Program-made: the position numbers and the translations under genes | NCBI RefSeq assembly: GCF_000367365.1 | Contig: NZ_BARF01000107.1 | Span: 30,295 to 94,294, forward strand | Origin: Streptomyces prunicolor NBRC 13075 | GTDB lineage: Bacteria; Actinomycetota; Actinomycetes; Streptomycetales; Streptomycetaceae | Direction of reading: 5' to 3' | DNA: 64,000 nucleotides | Part shown: piece after piece, positions 31,319-40,186 of the stretch | Numbering within the stretch: the stretch's first letter is position 1 | Layout of the letters: each line of letters begins with the position of its first letter | The notes under the pieces: generated by a model | The model's database searches: none | Seen by the model: the letters and a program-made list of their open reading frames with translations, nothing else | Told to the model about the DNA's origin: nothing

Positions 31319-31329
31319 GGTGTCCATTG
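31319..31329. promoter_or_regulatory. Candidate Rrf2 operator, GGTGTCCATTG
   Basis: This 11-base sequence lies just upstream of the cupin -35 box in the cupin-rrf2 intergenic region. The identical 11 bases occur again over the -35 of the leader before importer 2 (32906-32916). The encoded Rrf2 protein is the natural candidate to bind both. Confidence 0.45.
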
Positions 31330-31443
31330 TCCTTCACCTGCGGCAATGTTCCCGCAATGTTGGACGGGGACGTACGAGAAGAACGTGTGAGGGGAACCCG
31401 CCGAAGCCCTCGTGACCGGGCCCGCGTCGGGCATCATGTGCGT

Positions 31444-31929
31444 ATGCATATTTCCGCGAAGGCGGACTACGCCACGCGGGCCCTCCTGGAGCTCGCCCGC
31501 GAACCTGCCCGTCCGCTCACGTGCGAGGCGATCGCCTCCTCGCAGCAGATCCCGTTCCGGTTTTTGAAGTCCGTGGTGGGCGAGTTGCGCAGAGCCGGTC
31601 TGGTGCGCAGCCAGCGTGGCTGCGAGGGCGGGTACTGGCTCGGTCGGCCCGCCGACGAGATCACGCTCCTGGACGTCTCCCGTGCCGTGGACGGCGAGTT
31701 GATCACCCTGCGTGGCGAAGTCCTGGCCGGACTCGACTACCCCGGCCCCGCTTCCGGTCTGCCCGGAGTGTGGCGCCGGATCGAGGCCGAGGCCGCCGCC
31801 GTCCTGGGCGGCACGACCCTGGCCACCCTGCTGCCCGCCACGACGGACGAGGACGAACACGCGCCGGGCAAGCAGCCTTCGAACAAGCACGCCGCGGGCG
31901 AGCACCTCACCCGCCAGGGAGCCGCATGA
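31444..31929 (+). CDS. Rrf2-family transcriptional regulator
   Basis: A 161-residue Rrf2 protein. It begins MHISAKADYATRALLELARE and has the winged helix TCEAIASSQQIPFRFLKSVV, then the recognition wing RSQRGCEGGYWLGRPADEIT. Only one Cys is present in the wing region, so the three-Cys iron-sulfur site of IscR/NsrR is absent; it is closer to cysteine-metabolism repressors of the CymR kind, although the ligand is unknown. A DsbA-like gene overlaps its stop by four bases. A motif shared between its own promoter region and importer 2 supports a role in sulfur gene control. Confidence 0.9.
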   Translation: MHISAKADYATRALLELAREPARPLTCEAIASSQQIPFRFLKSVVGELRRAGLVRSQRGCEGGYWLGRPADEITLLDVSRAVDGELITLRGEVLAGLDYPGPASGLPGVWRRIEAEAAAVLGGTTLATLLPATTDEDEHAPGKQPSNKHAAGEHLTRQGAA

Positions 31930-32858
31930 CCGCCGCCACGGAGCAACTCCCCCTGGAAATCGTCGAGTACACCGACCCCCTCTGTCCCTGGGCCTGGGGA
32001 TCCGAGCCCGTGTTCCGCCGCCTCCGCGCGGCGCTGACCGGCGAGGGCCGGGTCCGTTGGCGCCGGGTCCACTGCATCCTCTTCGACCACGACGACGACC
32101 CCGCGCCCGACCCGGCAGCGGAGACCGCCTGGTACGCGCGCTACGTCGAGGACATCAGCGCGCACACCCACGCTCCGCGAGCGCTTCGCCTGAGCCGCGT
32201 CGCCGCGAGTTCCTGGCCGGCCGCACTGGTCGCCAAGGCCGCCGAAGCACAGGGCGCCCAGGTCGCCGACCGGGTGCTACGGCGGCTGCGGGAGAGCGTG
32301 TTCGTGCTCGGGGAGCCCGCGGACACGCCCGAGTCGGCGCTGTCCGCGGTGTCGGGTGTGCCCGGCCTCGACGTCGGCCGGCTCGCGACCGACGCGGCGT
32401 CGCCCGAGGTGCTGGCGAAGGTACGCGCCGACCACGCCGAGGCTCGTCGCCCCGTACCCGAGGTGCTGTCGGTGCACGGCTCCGCCTCGCCCCATCCCGG
32501 CGCAGCGAAGGAGACCCCCGACGGCCAACACCGGTACGCGCTACCGACGTTGCTCGTGCGCGGCGCCGCCGGACACCGCGTCGTACCCGGCTGGCGACCG
32601 TACGAGGAGTACGTCTCGGCCATCACGGAACTCGCCCCCGGGCTCCTGCCCTCCCCCGCGACACTGCCGCCGGCCGAGGCGCTCACCCGCTACCGCACCC
32701 TGACCGAACCGGAGCGCGTACTGCTGACCGACGGCGGCCCCTGGCCCCCGGCCGGGGCCGTCCGCGTCGACACCGGCAACGGCCCGCTGTGGCTGCACCC
32801 GGAGGAGGCCACGGTGCACCCCGCCGTCGTCCCACGCCCTCCCGCCGTGCCCCGCTAG
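31926..32858 (+). CDS. DsbA-family thioredoxin-fold protein
   Basis: A 310-residue cytoplasmic DsbA/FrnE-like protein. The active-site region is VEYTDPLCPWAWGSEPVFRR, with a single Cys followed by PWA, so it is not a standard CXXC disulfide enzyme. The cis-proline region is in ALPTLLVRG. A C-terminal extension of about 70 residues follows. Proteins of this group act in thiol chemistry or as adaptors for proteases. It is translationally coupled to the Rrf2 gene (ATGA), and importer 2 with its leader follows downstream on the same strand. Confidence 0.82.
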   Translation: MTAATEQLPLEIVEYTDPLCPWAWGSEPVFRRLRAALTGEGRVRWRRVHCILFDHDDDPAPDPAAETAWYARYVEDISAHTHAPRALRLSRVAASSWPAALVAKAAEAQGAQVADRVLRRLRESVFVLGEPADTPESALSAVSGVPGLDVGRLATDAASPEVLAKVRADHAEARRPVPEVLSVHGSASPHPGAAKETPDGQHRYALPTLLVRGAAGHRVVPGWRPYEEYVSAITELAPGLLPSPATLPPAEALTRYRTLTEPERVLLTDGGPWPPAGAVRVDTGNGPLWLHPEEATVHPAVVPRPPAVPR

Positions 32859-32895
32859 GCCTCTGATCAGCGGTCAGGGACCGTCCGCCGAATGA

Positions 32896-32943
32896 GACAC
32901 CATTTGGTGTCCATTGACAGCCGCCGACGGCTGGCCCCAGGAT
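32896..32943 (+). promoter_or_regulatory. Leader 4 promoter with overlapping operator palindrome
   Basis: A perfect inverted repeat GACACCATTTGGTGTC (32896-32911) is followed directly by TTGACA (32914-32919), an 18-base spacer and CAGGAT (32938-32943). The leader ATG begins seven bases after the -10 box. The palindrome touches the -35 box, so a bound repressor would block transcription. The right arm belongs to the 11-base motif also found upstream of the cupin gene. Confidence 0.6.
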
Positions 32944-32950
32944 GTGCAGC

Positions 32951-33025
32951 ATGCTCACGACGCACCCCGGTGTGGTGTGCCGCTACGTGGACCTGCGGCG
33001 CACCTGTAGCGCTCTCTGTCGCTGA
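32951..33025 (+). CDS. Cysteine-type leader peptide, 24 aa (leader 4)
   Basis: The peptide starts MLTTHPGVVCRYVDLRR and ends TCSALCR. It keeps the R-[H/Y]-V-D-L core and carries three Cys codons, the last three residues from the stop. The start lies seven bases past the -10 box, so translation may be leaderless. It heads the second ABC importer and flavin monooxygenase operon, whose first gene begins 317 bases further on. It is the most Cys-rich of the five leaders. Confidence 0.78.
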   Translation: MLTTHPGVVCRYVDLRRTCSALCR

Positions 33026-33342
33026 CCCGCCGCCCCCGGCCCACAGGCGCCTGACCCCGCTCCCGTAGGCATCGGCGCCCCACCGCCTCGCCGACCGGCG
33101 CCCGTCTCTCCCGCGCCGCTCCCTTCGCGCTTCGTCGCCGTCTCTCCGCCTCCGTATCCCGGTTCTCTCCCGTGATCCGCCGACGCCTCATGTCCTGGGC
33201 GCGGCATGCCCCCGTGCGCCTCGAAGCCGCATCGGCATGTCCGTCGTCCCGGTCTGTGCGCTGTCCGGCCCTCGGGTCGGCCGCCCTCGCTCTCCTTCCG
33301 CTGCCCCGGCGCGGCCGGGAGCCTTCGAAGAAAGAAATCAAG
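33026..33342. other. Leader-operon gap, putative attenuation region
   Basis: These 317 bases between leader 4 and its binding-protein gene hold no other convincing ORF. Several short GC-rich inverted repeats built on GGCGCC are present, but none is clearly a terminator. The length fits an untranslated region in which attenuation could occur. Confidence 0.35.
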
Positions 33343-34902
33343 ATGTCCGGACGACTCACGTCCCGCAGCCCTCGGACGCCCTTCCGCCCCGGCAGACTGC
33401 GCGCCGCCGCCCTGGGGACCGCCCTCGCCACCGTGCTCGTCCCCGCCCTCAGCGCCTGCGGCGGCGACGCCTCGACGGCCGGCGGCAGCTCCACGCTGAA
33501 GTGGGCCTCCTCCTACTTCCCAGCCCACTGGGACCCGGTGGTCAGCGGCAGTGGCGCCCAGTTCCGCGAACTCGCCCTGGTCTACGCCTCGTTGACCCGT
33601 ACGGACGCGACCGGCAAGGCCGTGCCCGACCTGGCCAAGAGCTGGGAGTACAACGCCAAGGGCGATCAGATCACGTTCCATCTGCGCCCGAACCTGAAGT
33701 TCAGCGACGGCGAACCGGTCGACGGCGCCGCCGTGAAGGCCGCCATCGTGCGCGCCCAGAAGCAGAAGAACTCGGCGCTCTTCGGCGACCTCACCTCCAT
33801 CAAGTCGGTGGACGCCAGCGGACTGGACGCGGTGCTCCACCTCAGCCAGGTCGACTACCAGATCCCCCAACTCCTCGGCGAGCGCGTGCTCCAGATCGCC
33901 AGTCCGAAGGCGGCCCAGTCCCCCACCAAACTCGACCAGAACCCGGTCGGCGCGGGCCCGTTCACCGTCACCCAGATCGTCCCGGGCACCAAGGTCCTCC
34001 TGAAGAAGAACCCCGACTACTGGGACGCCAAGGACATCCACATCGACAACGTCGAACTGACCTCGGCCCCCGACGCGGCGACCGTCGTCTCCGGACTCCA
34101 GACCGGCGTCTACAACTTCGCCGACATCGCCCCCAGCCAGGCCGAGGCCGCGAAGAAGGCAGGCCTCGACGTCTTCGTCCAGCCCGGTTTCAACGCCGCC
34201 AACCTCAGCCTCAACGTCAACAAGGCACCGTTCAACAACGACAAGGTCGTCGACGCGGTCCGCTACGGGATCAACCGCCAGGAGTTCGTGGACAAGCTGA
34301 CCTTCGGCTACGGCTCGGCCACCAACCAGCCGTTCCCCAAGGGCTATGTGGCCTACGACCCGCAGTCCGCGAACGACTACGCCTACGACCCGGCCAAGGC
34401 CAAGCAGCTGCTCTCGGAGGCCGGTTACAAGGCCGGGCAGATCAAGCTCAGCCTCGTCATCCCGGCCGAGGATCCCCAAGCGGAGATCGTCCAGGCGCAG
34501 TTGGCGAAGGTCGGCATCACCGTCAGCATCAAGGTGGACAAGAACTGGGCCACCCCGTTCTTCGCCAAGGACCTGACGTTCTCGCTGTACGGGACGACGG
34601 GGCGTGACTCCGCCGCGCAGACCCTCACCGCGCACTTCGGTCCGAACGGCCCGCTCAACCTCAGCTCGCCGTACGAGCCTTCGGGCTTCGAGGCGGCCAT
34701 CGCCAAGGTCCGCCAGACCCCGCTGGACTCGCCCGACTACACGAAGGTCCTCCAGGCGGCGACCCGGGCCGGACTGCAGAGCAAGGCGCTGGTCTTCACG
34801 TACTCCTCGCCCAACCTCATCGCCAAGAGCAAGTCCATCTCCGCCCTGCCCAGGAACCCGGCCCACATCGACTGGACCGGCGTGACCATCGATTCCAACT
34901 GA
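33343..34902 (+). CDS. ABC importer substrate-binding lipoprotein, family 5 (importer 2)
   Basis: A 519-residue binding lipoprotein. The signal peptide starts MSGRLTSRSPRTPFRPGRLR and ends in a lipobox VPALSAC, followed by GGDAS. The mature part has family 5 marks (LAKSWEYNAKGDQITFHLRP and DAVRYGINRQEFVDKLTFGY). The ligand lobe differs from importer 1, so the substrate probably differs. It heads a nine-gene operon: two permeases, two ATPases, two flavin monooxygenases, an interrupting tnpB element, a hydrolase and an FMN reductase. This points to import and oxidative breakdown of an organosulfur compound. Confidence 0.92.
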   Translation: MSGRLTSRSPRTPFRPGRLRAAALGTALATVLVPALSACGGDASTAGGSSTLKWASSYFPAHWDPVVSGSGAQFRELALVYASLTRTDATGKAVPDLAKSWEYNAKGDQITFHLRPNLKFSDGEPVDGAAVKAAIVRAQKQKNSALFGDLTSIKSVDASGLDAVLHLSQVDYQIPQLLGERVLQIASPKAAQSPTKLDQNPVGAGPFTVTQIVPGTKVLLKKNPDYWDAKDIHIDNVELTSAPDAATVVSGLQTGVYNFADIAPSQAEAAKKAGLDVFVQPGFNAANLSLNVNKAPFNNDKVVDAVRYGINRQEFVDKLTFGYGSATNQPFPKGYVAYDPQSANDYAYDPAKAKQLLSEAGYKAGQIKLSLVIPAEDPQAEIVQAQLAKVGITVSIKVDKNWATPFFAKDLTFSLYGTTGRDSAAQTLTAHFGPNGPLNLSSPYEPSGFEAAIAKVRQTPLDSPDYTKVLQAATRAGLQSKALVFTYSSPNLIAKSKSISALPRNPAHIDWTGVTIDSN

Positions 34903-34962
34903 CGCTCCGTCACATCCCTTACGTCCACCACCCGTACAGCCACTACAGAGAGGGGGCAAGCC

Positions 34963-35991
34963 ATGACGACGACGGAGGCACCGAGCACACCCGACGTCCG
35001 TCACCGGCCCGCCACGGCCAGGACGCGGAACACACTGGGCCGCGTCCTGGTCACCCTCGCCCGGTCGATCGCGATCTTCGTGCCCGTGTTCCTGGTCGCG
35101 ACGTTCGTGACGTTCGCGCTGCGGTCACTGAGCGGGCTCAGCCCGGCGCGGATCCAGCTGGGCGAGGAAGCAACTCCCGAGGCGGTAGCCAGAGTTGAAG
35201 CGCAATGGGGCCTCAACCGACCCTTCCTCGTCCAGTACGTGGACTGGCTGGGCGGGGTCCTGCACGGACAACTCGGCACCAGCTGGACCAACGGCGCCGA
35301 CATCTCCACCCTGATCGGCCTCGGCCTGGGCGTGAGCCTGTCGGTGGCCTTCTTCGCGCTGCTCATCGGCGTGGTCGCGGGCTTCGCCCTCGGAACGGTC
35401 GCCGCGCTGCGCCGTACGACCTGGGTCGACCGCGCGATCACGGGCTTCGTCACGGTGATCTCGGTGATGCCCGCGTTCGTCGTCGGCATCGTGCTCGTCG
35501 CGGCGTTCGCGGTCGGGCTGCACGTGTTCCCGTCGGCCGGATACGTCCCGGCGGCGCAGGGGCTCGGGCCGTGGCTCGCCCATATCACCCTGCCCGCCGT
35601 CGCGTTGAGCTTCGACGTCATCGCCGACGTCGCCCGGCAACTGCGCACCAGCCTCATCGCGGCCTACCGCGAGAACTACGTGACGGGCGCGGTCGTACGG
35701 GGACTCGGCCCACGGCGGATCTTCTTCGGGCATGTGCTGCGCAACGGCCTCGGCCCGACGCTCGCGACGCTCGGCCTGAAGTTCCCCACCCTCGTCGGCG
35801 CCTCCGTCGTCACCGAGTGGATCTTCGGACTCCAGGGCTTCGGCCGGTTCGCCAACGACTCCGCACAGGCCGGGGACGTACCAGCCGTACAAGGGGTCCT
35901 CGTGGTGTCGATCGTCCTGGTCGTCGCCTTCAACCTGATCGTCAACCTGGTGCTGGCGCGTGTGACGCCGGCGTCCCAGCGGGGGGTGTGA
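34963..35991 (+). CDS. ABC importer permease, DppB type (importer 2)
   Basis: A 342-residue DppB-like permease with an N-terminal cytoplasmic tail of about 35 residues, the first helix SIAIFVPVFLVATFVTFALR and six predicted membrane segments. The ATPase-docking loop reads YRENYVTGAVVRGLGPRRIF, then FGHVLRNGLGPTL. A GAGAGGGGG ribosome site precedes the ATG. It forms the pore with the permease that follows. Confidence 0.93.
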   Translation: MTTTEAPSTPDVRHRPATARTRNTLGRVLVTLARSIAIFVPVFLVATFVTFALRSLSGLSPARIQLGEEATPEAVARVEAQWGLNRPFLVQYVDWLGGVLHGQLGTSWTNGADISTLIGLGLGVSLSVAFFALLIGVVAGFALGTVAALRRTTWVDRAITGFVTVISVMPAFVVGIVLVAAFAVGLHVFPSAGYVPAAQGLGPWLAHITLPAVALSFDVIADVARQLRTSLIAAYRENYVTGAVVRGLGPRRIFFGHVLRNGLGPTLATLGLKFPTLVGASVVTEWIFGLQGFGRFANDSAQAGDVPAVQGVLVVSIVLVVAFNLIVNLVLARVTPASQRGV

Positions 35992-35993
35992 CC

Positions 35994-36905
35994 ATGGTGC
36001 GCCGCGTGCTCTCCCTGACGTCCGGCCGGATCGCCCTGGTGATCCTGACCGTGATCGCCCTGCTCGCCGTCCTCGGGCCGCTCATCGCGCCCGACAACCC
36101 CCTGGCCACCAGTTCCGACACCCTCGCCGAGGCGTCGGGCGCGCACTGGCTCGGCACCGACTACCTCGGCCGCGATGTGCTCAGCCGTCTCCTCGACGGT
36201 TCCCGGGTCAGCGTGCTCGGCTCGCTCGAAGTCGCCCTCACCGCACTGGGAGTCGGCGCCATCCCCGGCATCCTGTCCGTCTACTTCGGCCGGGTCTTCG
36301 AGTGGGTCACCCTCCGGCTGACCGACACACTGGTCGCCCTGCCCTTCCTGCTGTTCGCCGTCGCGGTCGTCGCGCTGCTCGGCAACGGCATCACGCAGGC
36401 GATGCTGGTCACGGGGGTGCTGGTGTCCCCCCTGTTCTACCGGGTGTCCCGCGCCGCGACGCTGGCGGTGGCTCAATCGCCGTACGTGGAGGCCGCGTTG
36501 ATCTCCGGGGCGTCCATCGGGTGGGTCGTCCGCCGGCACGTCTGGGTCAAGGTGCTGCCGCCGATCGCGGTCGCGCTCGCGCAGACCATCGGTGTCGGCT
36601 TCGTCATCGTCTCGACGCTGACCTTCCTGGGCATCGGCGTCCAGCCGCCCGCGCCCACCTGGGGCGGGCTGCTCGCCTCGGACCTCGGCTATCTCACCCA
36701 GAAGCCGTGGGCGCCGCTGGTCCCCGCCCTGCTGATCATGGTCACCGTCTGGGCCTGCAACCTGTTCGCCGACGCGATCCGTGACGTCTCCGGCGAGGCG
36801 GGCCGCGCCCTCGTCAACAACCGCAAGGCCCGCGCCAATCGACTCGCCGACACCGACTCCGCCGCCCACGGCGACCCCGCTCACGTTCACGCCGGAGGTG
36901 CGTGA
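35994..36905 (+). CDS. ABC importer permease, DppC type (importer 2)
   Basis: A 303-residue DppC-like permease. The signature GTDYLGRDVLSRLLDGSRVS identifies it, and the docking loop is SPYVEAALISGASIGWVVRR. The start could be this ATG or a GTG six bases earlier that overlaps the previous stop in GTGA; the resulting proteins differ by two residues. The tail after the last helix is longer than usual and His/Ala-rich (DSAAHGDPAHVHAGG). Confidence 0.92.
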   Translation: MVRRVLSLTSGRIALVILTVIALLAVLGPLIAPDNPLATSSDTLAEASGAHWLGTDYLGRDVLSRLLDGSRVSVLGSLEVALTALGVGAIPGILSVYFGRVFEWVTLRLTDTLVALPFLLFAVAVVALLGNGITQAMLVTGVLVSPLFYRVSRAATLAVAQSPYVEAALISGASIGWVVRRHVWVKVLPPIAVALAQTIGVGFVIVSTLTFLGIGVQPPAPTWGGLLASDLGYLTQKPWAPLVPALLIMVTVWACNLFADAIRDVSGEAGRALVNNRKARANRLADTDSAAHGDPAHVHAGGA

Positions 36906-37921
36906 TGGCAACCCTCTCCGAGAAAGTCCTGACCAAGTCCGCGCGGAACAGCAAGACCGAGCAGAACGGCAGCGGGGCCGAGGTCGAGGACACCGGCGCG
37001 ACCAGCACGACCAGCACGACGGGGGCAACCCGGCCCGTCCGCCCCGCCGCCCCGTCGACGCCCGTCCTGTCCGTGCGCGACGTACATATCAGCGACCAGG
37101 CCGCCGGTCAGGAGATCGTCCACGGCGTCAACTTCACGCTCACGCCCGGCCGTTCCGTCGGCATCGTCGGCGAGTCCGGCAGCGGCAAGACCCTCACCTG
37201 CCGAGCCACGCTGGGCATCCTGCCCGCCCACTTCGAGGTCACCGGCGGCTCGATCGAGATCGACGGCCAGGACATCTCCGGGCTCTCGTCGGCCCAGTGG
37301 ACGGCCTTGCGCGGCGCCACGATCAGCGCGGTCTTCCAGGACCCGGCGTCGTATCTCAACCCCTCGATCCGGGTGGGCGCGCAGATCGCCGAGGTCCTCA
37401 AGGTCAAGAAGGGACTCAAGCGGGGCGAGGCACGCCGGCAGGCGATCGACCTGCTCCACGCGGTGCATCTGCGCGACCCGGACCTGGTCTACGGCCAGTA
37501 CACCTACGAACTCTCCGGCGGCATGCTCCAACGCGTCCTCATCGCCGCCGCGATCGCCGCCGACCCGCGCATCCTCATCGCCGACGAGGCCACGACCGCG
37601 CTCGACGTCACCGTCCAGGCAGAGATCCTCGACCTGCTGGCCGACCTGCGCGAGCGCACCGGCCTCGCCCTCGTCCTGGTCTCCCACGACCTGGCCGTCG
37701 TCGCCCAACTCTGCGACGAGGTCCTCGTCATGCGACAGGGCGAGGTCGTCGAACAGGGCCCGACGCACGAGGTGTTGCACAACCCTCAGCACGAATACAC
37801 CCGGCTGCTGATCGCCGAGCACGAGCAGTACGGCCTGGACAAGTTCCTCGGCACAGACGCCGTGGAGCCCGCGAAGACCGACGCCCTGGACACCGCAGAC
37901 GCCGTAAAGGAGGACGCGTGA
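36905..37921 (+). CDS. ABC importer ATPase, DppD type (importer 2)
   Basis: A 338-residue ATPase with an unusual 50-residue Ser/Thr-rich N-terminal extension before the domain begins at VLSVRDVHISDQAAGQEIVH. It has Walker A GESGSGKT, signature LSGGMLQRVLIAAAIAA, Walker B ILIADEATTALDVT (DEA rather than DEP) and H-loop SHDLA, and the oligopeptide tail HEYTRLLIAEHEQYG. The ATG follows GGAGG by six bases and overlaps the upstream stop by one base; a GTG just before it is an alternative. Confidence 0.93.
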   Translation: MATLSEKVLTKSARNSKTEQNGSGAEVEDTGATSTTSTTGATRPVRPAAPSTPVLSVRDVHISDQAAGQEIVHGVNFTLTPGRSVGIVGESGSGKTLTCRATLGILPAHFEVTGGSIEIDGQDISGLSSAQWTALRGATISAVFQDPASYLNPSIRVGAQIAEVLKVKKGLKRGEARRQAIDLLHAVHLRDPDLVYGQYTYELSGGMLQRVLIAAAIAADPRILIADEATTALDVTVQAEILDLLADLRERTGLALVLVSHDLAVVAQLCDEVLVMRQGEVVEQGPTHEVLHNPQHEYTRLLIAEHEQYGLDKFLGTDAVEPAKTDALDTADAVKEDA

Positions 37922-38778
37922 GCACCGACCGCCCGGCGTCGCAGCCCGCCGAACCCACCCAACCCGTCCTGAACGTCGCCGACTTGGAGGTGCACTACGG
38001 CCACCGCCGGCGCCGCCGTCAGGTCCTGAACCGGGTCTCCCTGAGCATCGCCCCGGGTGAGACCGTCGGCATCATCGGCGAGACCGGCTCCGGCAAGTCG
38101 ACGCTCGCGCGGGCCGTGCTCGGTCTGGTGCGTGCCTCGGCCGGGTCGATCGTGATCGACGGCGAGGAGGTCGGTTCGTACGGCCACCGGCAGTGGCGCG
38201 CGCTGCGTCGGCGCGGTGTCATCCAGTACGTCTTCCAGGATCCGCTGCGCAGTCTCGACCCGGACGTGACGGTCGAGGCGTCACTGGCCGAACCACTGCT
38301 GATCCAGGGCGTTTCCCGGCAGGAGGCGGCGGCACGGGTGCGCGCGTTCCTCGACCGGGTACGGCTCTCCCCCGAGCTGCTCGACCGGCTGCCCGGCGAG
38401 TTGTCCGGCGGCCAGCGTCAACGGGTCGCGGTGGCACGGGCGTTGGTGACCGAACCGCGTCTCGTCATCCTGGACGAGCCGGTCAGCGCGCTCGACTCCG
38501 CGAACCGCGTGCAGATCCTGCAGATCCTCAAGGAACTCCGTGCCGACGGAGTTGCCCTGGTCTTCATCTCCCACGACCTCGGGTCCGTCGCCGGAGTCGC
38601 CGACCGCATCGCGGTGCTGTACCAGGGTGAGTTGGTCGAGGTCGGCGCCACCGGCGACGTCATCAACCAGCCCCAGCACCCTTACACGCGCCTGCTCGTC
38701 CGCTCCGCGCCCACCCTGCACAGCGCGGCGGCGGACCGGGCCGAACGCGAGGCCCTGCGCGCCCTCCTCCACGCCTGA
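37918..38778 (+). CDS. ABC importer ATPase, DppF type (importer 2)
   Basis: A 286-residue ATPase, the partner of the DppD-type subunit. It has Walker A GETGSGKST, Q-loop YVFQDPLRSLDPDVTV, signature LSGGQRQRVAVARALV, Walker B LVILDEPVSALD and H-loop SHDLG, ending with the HPYTRLLVRSAP tail. The GTG start overlaps the previous stop in GTGA. In importer 1 both ATPases are fused; here they are separate, so the two importers are not simple recent duplicates. Confidence 0.93.
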   Translation: MSTDRPASQPAEPTQPVLNVADLEVHYGHRRRRRQVLNRVSLSIAPGETVGIIGETGSGKSTLARAVLGLVRASAGSIVIDGEEVGSYGHRQWRALRRRGVIQYVFQDPLRSLDPDVTVEASLAEPLLIQGVSRQEAAARVRAFLDRVRLSPELLDRLPGELSGGQRQRVAVARALVTEPRLVILDEPVSALDSANRVQILQILKELRADGVALVFISHDLGSVAGVADRIAVLYQGELVEVGATGDVINQPQHPYTRLLVRSAPTLHSAAADRAEREALRALLHA

Positions 38779-38830
38779 CACACCCTCAACTCCCGCTGAC
38801 TGAAACTCCCCTGACAGAAAAGGAACAGCC

Positions 38831-40171
38831 ATGTCCCGCACGCTCCACCTCGCCCTGCACCCCTACGGCGTGGGCGGTCCCGGCCAGCACGGACTGTGGA
38901 AGGACCCGCGCGTCGCGAAGAACGCCAGCATCGACATCAACTACTACATCCGGCTGGCACAGGCGGCCGAACACGCACTGTTCGACGCCCTGTTCATCGT
39001 CGACAGCCAGTTCATCAACTCCACCTACCCCGCGCACTATCTCAACCGCCTCGAACCGCTGACCCTGTTGTCGGCCGTCGCCACCCACACCAAGCACCTC
39101 GGCCTGGTGGGCACGGCGAGTTCGACGTACAACTCGCCGTTCAACCTCGCCCGCCGCTTCGCCTCGCTCGACCACATCAGCGGCGGCCGGGCCGGCTGGA
39201 ACGTCGTCACCAGCTTCGACACCGGCACCGCGCGGAACTTCGGGCTCGACGAGCACCTCGACTACGCCACCCGCTACGGCCGCGCCCTGGAGTTCGTGCA
39301 GGTGGCCCGGGGGCTGTGGGACTCCTACGAGGACGACGCGTTCCCGGCCGACGTCGAGCGGGGCGTGTTCCTCGACCCGGCCAAGCTGCACGAACTCGAC
39401 CACGCGGGCGAGCACTTCAAGATCGCGGGCCCGCTGAACCTCTCCCGCTCCCCGCAGGGCCAGCCGGTGATCTTCCAGGCCGGGGTGTCCGAGGAGGGGC
39501 GTGATCTCGCCGCGCAGGTCGCCGAGGGCATCTTCGCGCCCGGGGGCACCCTGGAGTCGGCGCGGGACTACTACGCCGACGTCAAGAAGCGCGCGGCCGC
39601 CTACGGCCGGAACCCCGAGCACGTCAAGATCCTCATCCACGGCGGCCCGGTCGTCGCCGCCACCGACGAAGCGGCCCGCCGTCGCGAGCGGGAGATCTTC
39701 GAGGAGGACGACGACTTCGCCCGCAACCTGGCGCTGCTGGGCCGTTCCTTCGGGGCCTACGACTTCAGCGTGCACGACCTGGACGCACCCTTCCCGGATG
39801 TCGCCCACCTCGCCGAGAAGGGCGGGCGCACGGGAGCCACGCAGCTCATCGAGCGGGCCAAGGCGGAGGGCCTGACGCTGCGTCAAGTGGTGGAGTCCAT
39901 CAACCAGTTCCGTCAGTCGCCGTTCGTCGGGGACCCGACGACCGTGGCCGACACCATCCAGCAGTGGTTCGACGCCCGCGCCTTCGACGGCATCAACCTG
40001 GCCTTCCGCACCGAGGAGGAGCTGAACTACTTCGTCGACGGCGTCGTCCCGATCCTCCAGAAGCGCGGCCTGTTCCGCACCGAGTACACGTCCGACACCC
40101 TGCGCGGCAACCTCGGCCTGCCGATCCCGGCCAACCGCCACTCCCGCGAGCGCCAGCTCGTGAACGACTGA
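38831..40171 (+). CDS. NtaA/SnaA/DszA-family FMN-dependent monooxygenase
   Basis: A 446-residue flavin monooxygenase that uses FMNH2 and oxygen. Family marks are MSRTLHLALHPYGVGG at the start, STYNSPFNLARRFASLDHIS, then GGRAGWNVVTSFD (FMN site), and the C-terminal DTLRGNLGLPIPANRHS tail of DszA-type enzymes. It is distinct from the 12.8-kb relative: the N-terminus matches a different subgroup. Behind a complete ABC importer, and with an SsuE-like reductase later in the operon, it probably breaks a carbon-sulfur bond in the imported compound. Confidence 0.93.
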   Translation: MSRTLHLALHPYGVGGPGQHGLWKDPRVAKNASIDINYYIRLAQAAEHALFDALFIVDSQFINSTYPAHYLNRLEPLTLLSAVATHTKHLGLVGTASSTYNSPFNLARRFASLDHISGGRAGWNVVTSFDTGTARNFGLDEHLDYATRYGRALEFVQVARGLWDSYEDDAFPADVERGVFLDPAKLHELDHAGEHFKIAGPLNLSRSPQGQPVIFQAGVSEEGRDLAAQVAEGIFAPGGTLESARDYYADVKKRAAAYGRNPEHVKILIHGGPVVAATDEAARRREREIFEEDDDFARNLALLGRSFGAYDFSVHDLDAPFPDVAHLAEKGGRTGATQLIERAKAEGLTLRQVVESINQFRQSPFVGDPTTVADTIQQWFDARAFDGINLAFRTEEELNYFVDGVVPILQKRGLFRTEYTSDTLRGNLGLPIPANRHSRERQLVND

Positions 40172-40186
40172 GAGGGCCGGCACTCC

